Assembly: GCF_000026105.1 (NCBI RefSeq)
Contig: NC_008027.1
Coordinates: 4,422,501-4,486,500, forward strand
From: Pseudomonas entomophila L48
GTDB lineage: Bacteria > Pseudomonadota > Gammaproteobacteria > Pseudomonadales > Pseudomonadaceae
DNA length: 64,000 nucleotides
Direction: 5' to 3'
The translations under genes and the position numbers were made by a program. Positions 1-7,436 of this stretch are shown piece by piece. Numbering within the stretch: position 1 is the stretch's first letter; each line of letters begins with the position of its first letter. The notes beneath the pieces were generated by a model, which saw only the letters and a list, made by a program, of their open reading frames with translations, was not told the DNA's origin and made no database searches.

Positions 1-542
1 ACCTCGCGCGCCCGGTCCCAGAGTTCGACACGGTCGGCCAAGCCGTTCAGGCCACCATTGATATGGCGCGTGATGCGGTTGAACTCGCCGCGGTCGGCCA
101 AGGCATTGAGCCCCCGCGAGTGCCAGAACCAGGCCGCCGATTCGCAGGCCCAGCGCGGCTGCTCGAGCATCTGCGGTTGGGCCAGCAGACGCTCGTCGCC
201 GAACAGTGCCCGGCTACAGGCCTGGTAGTTGTTGCGCCCGGTCACCTGGATCAGGCCGCGCCCGCAATAGAGCTGGCCATCGCCGTCGGCCTCCGGTGTG
301 TTGCCCAGGCGCACGGCCAGGCTGCCGGTGTCATAGCGTGCCAGGTAGCGGTCGCCACCGAGCTCCTTGACGTAGCGCAGTTGGCCGGATTCGTGCCCGA
401 CCTGGGCCAGGAACGCGGCAACGCGTTTGGGGTGGTCGATTTCCCAATGGCCCATGGCTTCGTTGAGGGCTGGCAGGAAGGTCGCGGCACGCTGGCCCGC
501 GAGCGGGTAGATCTGTTTGAGCTGCTGTTCAGTGAGCGGCAT
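1..542 (-). CDS. GH19 (chitinase-fold) endolysin, 3' end cut by window edge
   Basis: This is a peptidoglycan-cutting endolysin that would lyse the producer cell and release tailocin particles. The 180 visible residues contain GHESGQ at residues 49-54 with the likely catalytic Glu51, GRGLIQVTGRNNY at 94-106 and ITRHINGG at 157-164, which are typical of glycoside hydrolase 19 lysozymes. The reading frame is open to the window edge, so only the last few residues are missing. I chose the ATG at 542 because GGAG lies about 8 bases upstream; an ATG at 557 is in frame but lacks a better site. The start lies inside the end of the Com-like gene, which suggests translational coupling. No spanin genes are visible; they may lie further left. 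Confidence 0.9.
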   Translation of the reverse strand, partial: MPLTEQQLKQIYPLAGQRAATFLPALNEAMGHWEIDHPKRVAAFLAQVGHESGQLRYVKELGGDRYLARYDTGSLAVRLGNTPEADGDGQLYCGRGLIQVTGRNNYQACSRALFGDERLLAQPQMLEQPRWACESAAWFWHSRGLNALADRGEFNRITRHINGGLNGLADRVELWDRARE

Positions 543-738
543 CGGTGTGTTCTCCATGGCAGTCTGATCGAACGGCGGCCGGGGCCGCCAACGGCTCGCT
601 CAAAGGCGATGGCTCGAAGCGCGTGGCTTTCACATGATTCAAGGTGCGGCAACGGCCGCACTTGATCTGGAGCTCGGAAGCGGGGGTGATGCGGGCCAGC
701 AGTTTGTGGCAGTGGCCGCAGCGCAGGTCTTGGAACAT
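529..738 (-). CDS. Com-like zinc-finger protein of Mu-type prophages
   Basis: The protein is 69 residues long with two Cys-x-x-Cys pairs at residues 7/10 and 27/30, the arrangement of the Mu Com family. In phage Mu, Com is an RNA-binding translational activator of the mom DNA-modification gene. No mom gene is seen here; the next gene is the endolysin, whose start codon lies within the end of this gene. It may therefore act on a different transcript or be a relic. The start ATG at 738 is an internal methionine of a longer open frame; it opens the conserved part of the family. Identification rests on the Cys spacing and the Mu-like context. Confidence 0.75.
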   Translation of the reverse strand: MFQDLRCGHCHKLLARITPASELQIKCGRCRTLNHVKATRFEPSPLSEPLAAPAAVRSDCHGEHTDAAH

Positions 739-915
739 GTGCGAGGTCCTGGAGATGTCAACGCCAGGACAACCCGGCGAAAGCGTGAGCAGGCCAATGC
801 CTGTCTGCGTCCGACTATAGAAAGCGCGCCCGCCCGGCTGCACCGGGAAAACCTCTCCAAGTCCTTTTCAAGGCCTCGACGGGGCGGGCGTTGCTTGTGA
901 CGCTTGCGCGTCGCG

Positions 916-1299
916 TCATTGCTGGCGCAGTTGCGACGCCAGCCAGTCCGGCTCGCCAGGACGCTGCGAAGCGTCTGGATAAGCCGCAGATTGCGGCCAG
1001 TCACGCAACGCTTGCAGGTAGGCCAGCAGTTGCTTGTGCATCTCGCCCGTCAAAGTCGTGGGCCCTGCGGATGCCTGCTCGTCCATGTGACGTTCTCGCA
1101 GCCAACGCAAACGGGCGATCTGGGCATCACGCCAGTGCTTCTCATCCGAAACACTGCCCGTCTTCTCCACCGGCGCAGGCGTGTTGCCGGCTGCCAGCCA
1201 GGACTCGTATTCGTCCCAGAAGCGATGGCCACGCGGGACGGTGGCGCCATCCTCCAGGCGCAGTACCAGGTCGGCACTGCTGGTCAGTTGATATGCCAT
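916..1299 (-). CDS. Tail fibre assembly chaperone of the Mu-like tailocin
   Basis: A 127-residue protein directly after the Mu-like tail fibre. Its C-terminal third has the pattern YLQALRDWPQS followed by a proline-rich end, which recurs in the 20245-20676 chaperone of this locus and is typical of phage tail fibre assembly chaperones (PF16778 type). These proteins fold or trimerise the fibre tip and usually match the fibre next to them. The gene starts 9 bases after the fibre stop, so the pair is probably co-translated. About 180 bases without a convincing gene separate it from the Com-like gene. Confidence 0.85.
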   Translation of the reverse strand: MAYQLTSSADLVLRLEDGATVPRGHRFWDEYESWLAAGNTPAPVEKTGSVSDEKHWRDAQIARLRWLRERHMDEQASAGPTTLTGEMHKQLLAYLQALRDWPQSAAYPDASQRPGEPDWLASQLRQQ

Positions 1300-1308
1300 G
1301 ATTGCTCC

Positions 1309-2526
1309 TCAGAGTTCGGCGTCGGCCGTTGCGTGGATGTAATAGGCCTGTGAAGGAGCCGCGACATCCGAGTTGTACACAATGGCGCCGCGGGTACCGG
1401 TGTACAACACGGCAGCGTTGGCCGTGGAGTGCGTGTCGCTGCCCGAGCGCCATTGCCCGGCCGTGCCGCCGAACGGGGAATACAACGCGATGCTGGGTAC
1501 CGCACGCTTTTCCACCTTGAAAGGCCACTGCGTGTAGGGTTGCGACGCCGAGTTGGTCTGCCCCGCATAGACCCAGGACACCAACATGCCGCCCGTCCAG
1601 CCCTGGTTGTGGCCTGGCTTGGTGTTCAGGTCGAAGGTCTTCTCGTAGTAGCGCTGGCACAGCGCAAGTTCTTGCATCGCACTGCGTTGTTCGAACGGTG
1701 TCTCGACGGGCCCCTCCTCCAGTTGCACCTGGGCCAGGTCGAACATTTGCAGGGCGTTCAAGGGCAGGTTCCACTCCACCCGCAAGTAGTCGTTGCCGTT
1801 TGTACCCAGCACCTTCCCAGCGATGGAAGGCAACTGCACCACGACCACGTATTTCTGCCAGGTAGTGGTGATGTTCAGTTGGCCTGCCCCAACGCCGACA
1901 CCTGCCGAGGGCGAACCGCCCGTGCCGAACGTCTGCCGGAAGCTCACGCTAATGCTGCGCAGCACGTCGCTCCTGGCCCAGAAACTCAGCGTCGCCTTCT
2001 TGCCGGCGAGGGTACCCACCCCCTCCACGGCCTGGGTGATCAGGTGCTGGGTGCTGCCAGTGCCGGCGATCGTCTGGTGCCAACGCAGGAAGTACTTCGG
2101 TTCGTTGGGCACCTCGGACTGCCCTGGCGTGAAACTCTGCCGGGAGATGACCACCCCTGCGTTGGCGTCCCAGTCACAGCGGTAGCGATCGGCCACATAC
2201 CCGCCGATGTTGGTGGCCGGGTTCAACGTCCCACGCTGCCAGTAATCGAAGTTGCCGTTGATGATCAGGTTCCTGCGGTACACCTGCACCGGAAATTTCT
2301 GCATCGGGTCCAGTTTGGCCAGTTGCCGGATAGCCAGTACCAATTGGTCGTTGCGGTTCTCCGCCGGAACGATGCCGGCGGCCTGGATCGCATTGACCAG
2401 CTCCTCGGTCACGGCATTGCCCCAACTCGCCGGAATCAGCGACCCCGGCATCCCCGTCGCGGGGTTTTCGTCAACGAACTTGCCGTTCACCAGCCCGACG
2501 CTGGGAACACTTTTCGGATAATCCAC
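1309..2526 (-). CDS. Tail fibre / receptor-binding protein of the Mu-like tailocin
   Basis: A 405-residue fibre that would decide which target cells the Mu-like R-type particle binds. The first 80 residues (VDYPKSVPSVGLVNGKF onward) look like the baseplate-docking end of Mu-type tailocin fibres. From about residue 100 the protein has the pattern of a carbohydrate-binding jelly-roll (NLIINGNFDYWQRG, later LSFWARS and LAQVQLEEG), followed by a separate tip of about 130 residues. I chose GTG at 2526 because GAGGAAA lies just upstream and the open frame before it overlaps the previous gene. It is much shorter than the P2-like fibre in the same locus. Confidence 0.88.
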   Translation of the reverse strand: MDYPKSVPSVGLVNGKFVDENPATGMPGSLIPASWGNAVTEELVNAIQAAGIVPAENRNDQLVLAIRQLAKLDPMQKFPVQVYRRNLIINGNFDYWQRGTLNPATNIGGYVADRYRCDWDANAGVVISRQSFTPGQSEVPNEPKYFLRWHQTIAGTGSTQHLITQAVEGVGTLAGKKATLSFWARSDVLRSISVSFRQTFGTGGSPSAGVGVGAGQLNITTTWQKYVVVVQLPSIAGKVLGTNGNDYLRVEWNLPLNALQMFDLAQVQLEEGPVETPFEQRSAMQELALCQRYYEKTFDLNTKPGHNQGWTGGMLVSWVYAGQTNSASQPYTQWPFKVEKRAVPSIALYSPFGGTAGQWRSGSDTHSTANAAVLYTGTRGAIVYNSDVAAPSQAYYIHATADAEL

Positions 2527-2537
2527 GTTGCTTTCCT

Positions 2538-3137
2538 CTAGTCGTAATTGATCCGCACCTGCGTGTGCGCCGGTGCGCTGCGCCGTATCAGGCATTCCAG
2601 GGCGTTCCCCGGATTGACGCCGAATCGCTCGCCGAAATAGCTGGCACCGAAGCGCCGCCCCAGGCGCTGGCGCCCGCCGGTGTTCAGGGTCCAGATGAAC
2701 TGCGCCTGCCAGGTACCGAAACAGTCCCGGCCAAAGCGCGCGCGGCCGAAGCGCGGCGCCTTGTGCTCGGTGATGCTCGGCGACGGGTAGCCCTGCCCGC
2801 GGGCCAGTTCCAGGTAGTAGGCGACGTGCTGCCCGCCCACCGCCAGCAGGCGCTGGCGCACGGCCAGGCGGCGATCCTCGAAGGCCGCCGACGGGCCGAG
2901 GCAGGCATCGGGCAGCTGCATCACGCGCTCCCAGTCCGCCACCAACTCGCTGAACGTCGCCGGGTCCATCTCGAACAGCAGGTCGCGGATGCGCCCGTCC
3001 AGGCGCGCCAGTTCCTCGGCGGCACCGGCCAGTACCTCATCCAGTTCCGGCACCCGTTCCGGATCCCAGGCCGGGCCGCTGGGCAACAGGGCACGCAGTT
3101 GCTGGTGGTAGTCGTCGGCGGTTCTCACTCCAGCCAT
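2538..3137 (-). CDS. Mu gp48-like baseplate protein (YmfQ/DUF2313 family)
   Basis: A 199-residue protein in the position of Mu gp48, between the gp47-like baseplate wedge and the tail fibre. It starts with a conserved short N-terminal block (LRALLPSGPAW) and has the family pattern of a helical first half and a Gly/Arg/Phe-rich second half (FGRARFGRDCFG). It is the Mu counterpart of P2 gpI and is expected to join fibre and baseplate. The ATG at 3137 is preceded by GGAGG at good spacing; an upstream TTG in frame at 3143 is less likely. It overlaps the preceding gene by 13 bases. Confidence 0.88.
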   Translation of the reverse strand: MAGVRTADDYHQQLRALLPSGPAWDPERVPELDEVLAGAAEELARLDGRIRDLLFEMDPATFSELVADWERVMQLPDACLGPSAAFEDRRLAVRQRLLAVGGQHVAYYLELARGQGYPSPSITEHKAPRFGRARFGRDCFGTWQAQFIWTLNTGGRQRLGRRFGASYFGERFGVNPGNALECLIRRSAPAHTQVRINYD

Positions 3138-4165
3138 TGGCAACCTCCGTACACCAGCAGCTGGTCGGGCTGCGCCGGCACATCGCTGCTGGGCCAGTCG
3201 AGGCGATGGTCGCGCTCACCACTGGCACCGCTGATGGCTTCGCGAATGTGGCTGAGCAGCAAGGGCTGGCCCAGTTCGGCTTCGCGTTTGTGCAGGTCGG
3301 CCAATTGCGCCTCGACGGCGGCGCGCACGGCGCTGCTGTCGGGGGTCAGGCGCAGGCGGTAGGTCACGGCGATCGGCGACGGCGCCAGCACGTGCACTTC
3401 GGCGGTGACCGGCCGCAGCGGCTCGATGTAGGCCTTGACCGCCGCCAGTTGCTGGGCGTCCGGCAAAGGCTCGGCATCCTCGTCGCGCATCACGAACACA
3501 CCCACGGTGCCCGGCCCCAAGTAGTTGCGCCGGCACCACGCACGGGTTACGCCGGGGCATTCCAGCGCCCAGGTCACGTAGTCGTCGGCCGAGCCGCCAT
3601 GGGGGATCACGCGGTAGGAGCGGATCACCCTCGCCCGCAGGGCCTCCAGGCTCTCGGCCGCCACGCCGCCGCGCAGGCCCGGCGCCATGACGCTGAAAGG
3701 CCCGCCGACACCGGCCACGGGCTGCACCGAGAACAGTGCCAGCCCGGCCTCGGCATTGCCGGCGGTGCCGGGGTCGAGGGCCTCGATCGCGACTTCGTTG
3801 ACGCCTGCCACCAGCACCGGTGTTTCACTGATGCGGTAGCTGCGCCCATCGTCGCTCTGCAGCAAGGTGTCGGGCTCCAGCCGCGCACCGGCAAGGGCGC
3901 TGAAGGCCACCTTGCCGGTGGCGTGCTGGGCGGCCTTGCGCGGTTGCTTCAGGCGCAGCGCCGCCATGCGCTCGAGGGTTTCATCGTCGGCGCTGTCCGG
4001 GAGGATCTGCTCGGCGATCCAGTCCAGGTAGCCGTAGAGGCCATAGGCGGCGCCGCTGATGGCCCGGGCCAGGACCTGGGCGTCGGCGCGGCGCAGCGGC
4101 GCGCGGCCCAGGTCGTTCTGGGTACGGTCGATCAGTTGCGCCAGATTCGGGGTTTCAAAGGGCAT
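3125..4165 (-). CDS. Mu gp47-like baseplate wedge protein (baseplate J family)
   Basis: A 346-residue baseplate J-like protein (PF04865). Homologues of gp47 in Mu and gpJ in P2 form the baseplate wedge that triggers sheath contraction. The family pattern is visible in the central part around TRAWCRRNYLGPGTVGVFVMRD, and the C-terminal region is helical. It overlaps the gp46-like gene by 11 bases and the gp48-like gene by 13 bases, which points to coupled translation. It is only distantly similar to the second baseplate J protein of this locus at 23982-24863, as expected for two different particle lineages. Confidence 0.93.
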   Translation of the reverse strand: MPFETPNLAQLIDRTQNDLGRAPLRRADAQVLARAISGAAYGLYGYLDWIAEQILPDSADDETLERMAALRLKQPRKAAQHATGKVAFSALAGARLEPDTLLQSDDGRSYRISETPVLVAGVNEVAIEALDPGTAGNAEAGLALFSVQPVAGVGGPFSVMAPGLRGGVAAESLEALRARVIRSYRVIPHGGSADDYVTWALECPGVTRAWCRRNYLGPGTVGVFVMRDEDAEPLPDAQQLAAVKAYIEPLRPVTAEVHVLAPSPIAVTYRLRLTPDSSAVRAAVEAQLADLHKREAELGQPLLLSHIREAISGASGERDHRLDWPSSDVPAQPDQLLVYGGCQWLE

Positions 4166-4553
4166 AGTTCACCTGCCAGCTGTCTCCCAGGTTGATCTCC
4201 AGGCGCTCGCCATCGGCGAGCACCAATGTGGTGTGCAAGGCCAACCGCTGCAGACCGCGGCGTTCGCCGCGCACTTCGAGCGCGCGGCAATGGCCGTCGT
4301 CGACCAGCCACTGCAAGGCCTCGCGGGCATAGAATTCGGCGTCGCGGCGGGTCTGCTCGGTCAGCTTCACCCGCTGCAGCAGCCACAACCGCGAACCAAT
4401 GCGGTCGTCGGCCACTTCCGGGAAGCTGTCGCCCCACCAGCCGTGGCGCTGCTCATCGTCGAGCGGGTCGTCCGGCGCCGCGCGGCGCCAGCTGAACAGG
4501 CTGATCAGCACGGCCCGCTCAAGGCCTGACTTTGTCGCAGGCGTCAGGCTCAT
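4155..4553 (-). CDS. Mu gp46-like baseplate protein
   Basis: A 132-residue protein of the GP46 family (PF07409), the Mu equivalent of gpW/gp25-type baseplate proteins. The sequence contains GWWGDSFPEVADDRIGSRLW, a conserved block of this family, around residues 39-58. It lies between the gp45-like spike and the gp47-like wedge with overlaps on both sides (4 bases with gp45-like, 11 bases with gp47-like), the exact order of phage Mu. Confidence 0.92.
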   Translation of the reverse strand: MSLTPATKSGLERAVLISLFSWRRAAPDDPLDDEQRHGWWGDSFPEVADDRIGSRLWLLQRVKLTEQTRRDAEFYAREALQWLVDDGHCRALEVRGERRGLQRLALHTTLVLADGERLEINLGDSWQVNYAL

Positions 4554-5050
4554 GCCGGCCTCCCGGTCTGGCCGTTGCCGCCCTGCACGCCGCCGTGGAC
4601 GTGTTGGACCTGGCTGATGCCGGCGGCCACCTGGTCGCCCTGGGAGACGATGCGCCCACTGTGGCTGAGCAGCGGCGAATCGATGTTCACCGCCTTGCCG
4701 GCGCGGATGTTCAGGGTCTCGGTTTCGATGTCGATGATCCGCCCGCGCTTGAAGTGCAGGCGATCACCTTCGTCGGTGTACAGCGCCACTTCACCGGGGG
4801 CCAGGGCCTGCAGGCGATAACGGCGGTCACTCAGGGTCAGCACCACGCCGTGGGAGCGGTCGCCACCAATGAAGGCGACGACCCCCTCGGCGCCAGGGTG
4901 GGGGTGGCTGGTGAGGCCATAGGGTTCGAAGTGCTCCAGGTCGTCCTGCAGCTCCCCGGCCAGCAGGCGCATCTGCAGGCGTTGGAGCTTGCCGGCGGAT
5001 TGGGCGAGCACCAGGCTGCCGCGCGCCAGCATGCGCGTGAGTAGGTTCAT
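4550..5050 (-). CDS. Mu gp45-like baseplate spike protein
   Basis: A 166-residue protein of the Mu gp45 family (PF06890), the trimeric membrane-piercing spike of the contractile tail. Residues 28-90 match the OB-fold part (ELQDDLEHFEPYGLTSHPHPGAEGV), and the second half (KGRRIIDIETETLNIR type repeats) fits a beta-helix. The C-terminus is Gly- and His-containing (HVHGGVQGGNGQTG), consistent with a metal-binding tip such as that known for P2 gpV. It follows the gp44-like hub gene by 25 bases. Confidence 0.92.
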   Translation of the reverse strand: MNLLTRMLARGSLVLAQSAGKLQRLQMRLLAGELQDDLEHFEPYGLTSHPHPGAEGVVAFIGGDRSHGVVLTLSDRRYRLQALAPGEVALYTDEGDRLHFKRGRIIDIETETLNIRAGKAVNIDSPLLSHSGRIVSQGDQVAAGISQVQHVHGGVQGGNGQTGRPA

Positions 5051-5075
5051 GGGGATGTGCCTCTGTCGGGATCGA

Positions 5076-6131
5076 TCAGCTGGCGGCGGCCTTGGGCCGC
5101 TGCGGATCGATCGGATTGAGTTCGAACTTGGCTGGCGGCGCGACCTCGAGGGTGGTCAGCGAACCGTTGGCGTCAAGGTCGTAGGTGACCTTGGCGATCA
5201 GCATCCAGCGGTCCAGGCCGATGATCGGGTCGAGGACCCGCACCCGCGTGTTCTGCCGCCACAGTTCGCCGTTGGACTGCCGCCAGCCCTGCACCTTGTA
5301 GGTGGCCTGCCAGGTCTGCGCCTCACGGCTGCGGGCTTCCCAGGCGACGCGGCGCTGGGCGTCGGCTTCGCTCATCGCTCGGCTTTCGTTGATCAGCAAT
5401 ACCCGTCGGCGCACCGCCGGGTCGAACGCCGTGGCCTCCACCTCGCAGGCCTTGCGCGCCTCCTCGCCATCCTTGCCCTTGCGCTGGCCGCACACACGGT
5501 ACTCGGCGAAGCGCTTCTGCTGGCTGAGCGCGGCGCTGCCGGTCAGCACGTTGCGGCCCACCTCGAGGGCATCGCAGGCTTGCCCACCGCTGCCCGGGCG
5601 AATCAACACCAGGCACCCTTCAGCGTCGTCGGTGGAGTACGCCATCTGCACGGTCAGCAGGCGGTCCAGGGATTGAAACACCGTCTCGCCCGGTTGGATC
5701 GCATGGTGGGCGATCGGCTTGAGCGGCCCCAGTTCACTGCGCACGCGCACCCCGTAGGGAGCGGCGAGTGCCGTGGCGATCTGCTCCAGGCGCTGCTGGC
5801 GCCACTGGCCCGGCTGGTTGATTGCCGAGCATTCGACCAGGTCGACGGTCAACGACTCGCCCTGCACCGTCAGACCTGTCTGCTGGTGGCCATGGTTGAT
5901 CGGCGTGGCCGAGACCCAGCCGGTCAGCACCAGGTCGGCGCCGATGCGCAACTCGCAGCGGTCGCCCGCCACGATACGCACCGCCGCGCCCTGCCCCGGC
6001 CATTGCCAGGTGATGCCAAGCTTGAAGCTGCGCGCCTGCTGCTCGAAACCGGCGCTGATGCTGACGTTGGTCCAGCCGCCGTAGTCCAGGCCGTTGACGC
6101 TGAGGGTCACGGCATTGCGAAGATCGTCCAT
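5076..6131 (-). CDS. Mu gp44-like baseplate hub protein (Mu gpP)
   Basis: A 351-residue baseplate hub of the Mu gp44/gpP type, the counterpart of P2 gpD. The N-terminus (LSVNGLDYGGWTNVSIS) and the central AYSTDDAEGCLVLIRPG block are typical. The hub joins the tail tube to the spike encoded by the next gene. It starts 3 bases after the stop of the DNA-circularisation-like gene, so the two are translated as a unit. A second, P2-type hub protein is present at 12457-13491. Confidence 0.9.
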   Translation of the reverse strand: MDDLRNAVTLSVNGLDYGGWTNVSISAGFEQQARSFKLGITWQWPGQGAAVRIVAGDRCELRIGADLVLTGWVSATPINHGHQQTGLTVQGESLTVDLVECSAINQPGQWRQQRLEQIATALAAPYGVRVRSELGPLKPIAHHAIQPGETVFQSLDRLLTVQMAYSTDDAEGCLVLIRPGSGGQACDALEVGRNVLTGSAALSQQKRFAEYRVCGQRKGKDGEEARKACEVEATAFDPAVRRRVLLINESRAMSEADAQRRVAWEARSREAQTWQATYKVQGWRQSNGELWRQNTRVRVLDPIIGLDRWMLIAKVTYDLDANGSLTTLEVAPPAKFELNPIDPQRPKAAAS

Positions 6132-6134
6132 GGG

Positions 6135-7436
6135 TCATTCCCTCGCTATCTGCAGCGGCTGCGGCGGCACGAAGCCGGGGTGACGCACCCGGTTGCGCTG
6201 GACGATCTCGCCGGCCCGGGTGGCGTCGGCAAAGCGCCGATAGGCCAGGACCAGCGCCGGCAGTGGCTGCTCTGGCGTTACCGTAACCAGGCGCACGCCT
6301 GAGGCCGCCACGGCGTCCAGGTGCGCGTCCAATTGCCGACGCAGGTCGCTCAGGGCCTGGTAACCCGCCGCATCGGCCTTGAGCGCGGCCTGCCAGATCA
6401 CCTCGTCGAGCAACGCACGCAAGGCCAGCACATCATCGGCCACCGGTACCTGCGCACGGGCCACGGGGCTCACGCGCTGCACGGCCAGCGGCGGTACCTC
6501 GCGCAGGGATTCGCTGCGTGGGTTGACCGGCATGCGTGCCAGCAGCAGCGCCAGCTGCACCAGCAACGCCGCCTGCAGCAGGTCAGCTAGGGCCTGGGCG
6601 GCTTGCTGGGTGTCCTTGCCGCCACCTGGCGGCGGGGCATCGAGGGCGGCAGCCGCTTCGGCCTGTTGCGTGGCGCTGGCCAGCACGCCACGATAGCCGC
6701 GGCCCAGCGCCTGGTTCAAGGCGGCGGCCGAGTTCCCCGGCGCATCCGCAGGCGCGCCAGCGAAGCTGCCCAGGTTGCCTTGCAGGTCACTTAAGTAGTT
6801 GCCCAGCAACGCCCCCAGCGCCCGTGGCGCATTGACCAGCGAGTCCACCAGCGCGCCGAGGCTGTCGACCGTCGCCAGCAGCGGCTTGAGCTGCTGGTTG
6901 ATCAGGTTGTAGAACCCGGACAACCGGCTGCGCAAGGCCTGCAGGTTGATCCGCGCCCGGTCGACCTGGGCCATGGCCGCCTGGAAGCGCGCCAACGCGA
7001 CCTCCAGCAACGATTGCGAGGCCTGCTCCAGTTGCCGCCGGGTGTTGACCTGCGCGGTCGGGTAGGTCAACGGCGTATCCGGGTGGAACTTCATGACCAG
7101 GCTGGCCACTCCACCCGCCTTGCGCTCATGGCTCAAGGTGCACTCGCCCACCTTGACCTGCATGCGCCCCAGCCAGGGGTGCAGCAGCTCGCCACTGCCC
7201 TTGGCCAGGGCGGCGAGCAGGCGGTCACGCTGGGTGAAGCAGTCCGCACCGACGATGAAAGCCGTCAGTTCGTGCACCTGGGCCTGGCGGCCAAGGCTCT
7301 CGAAGTACGCCTGGTCGCGCTGCGGATACTCGTGCAGCGCGCCCTTGCGGCCGACCGGCACGCTGGCCTTGTCGACCCAGAACTTGACCCCGGCGAAACT
7401 CGCCGGCAACAGGCTCTCGGTCCAGTCACGCTTCAT
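6135..7436 (-). CDS. Mu gp43-like tail/DNA circularisation-type protein (Mu gpN)
   Basis: A 433-residue protein whose first 100 residues (WTESLLPASFAGVKFWVD onward) match the DNA circularisation N-terminal domain family (PF07157) of Mu gpN. In Mu-type tails this is a baseplate or tail-hub component; the family name does not imply DNA work here, because no head or DNA genes are present. The middle is rich in Ala, Leu and Gln and probably helical. It overlaps the tape-measure stop by 11 bases and is followed after 3 bases by the hub gene. Confidence 0.9.
   Translation of the reverse strand: MKRDWTESLLPASFAGVKFWVDKASVPVGRKGALHEYPQRDQAYFESLGRQAQVHELTAFIVGADCFTQRDRLLAALAKGSGELLHPWLGRMQVKVGECTLSHERKAGGVASLVMKFHPDTPLTYPTAQVNTRRQLEQASQSLLEVALARFQAAMAQVDRARINLQALRSRLSGFYNLINQQLKPLLATVDSLGALVDSLVNAPRALGALLGNYLSDLQGNLGSFAGAPADAPGNSAAALNQALGRGYRGVLASATQQAEAAAALDAPPPGGGKDTQQAAQALADLLQAALLVQLALLLARMPVNPRSESLREVPPLAVQRVSPVARAQVPVADDVLALRALLDEVIWQAALKADAAGYQALSDLRRQLDAHLDAVAASGVRLVTVTPEQPLPALVLAYRRFADATRAGEIVQRNRVRHPGFVPPQPLQIARE

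Noticed and set aside
814..819. TATAGT as a -10 box for a lysis promoter upstream of the Com-like gene
   Set aside because: No matching -35 box at a suitable distance; left out of the features.
827..890. 9-bp inverted repeat (827-835 with 882-890) near the Com-like gene
   Set aside because: The arms are 46 bases apart and no U-run follows, so it is not a convincing terminator.
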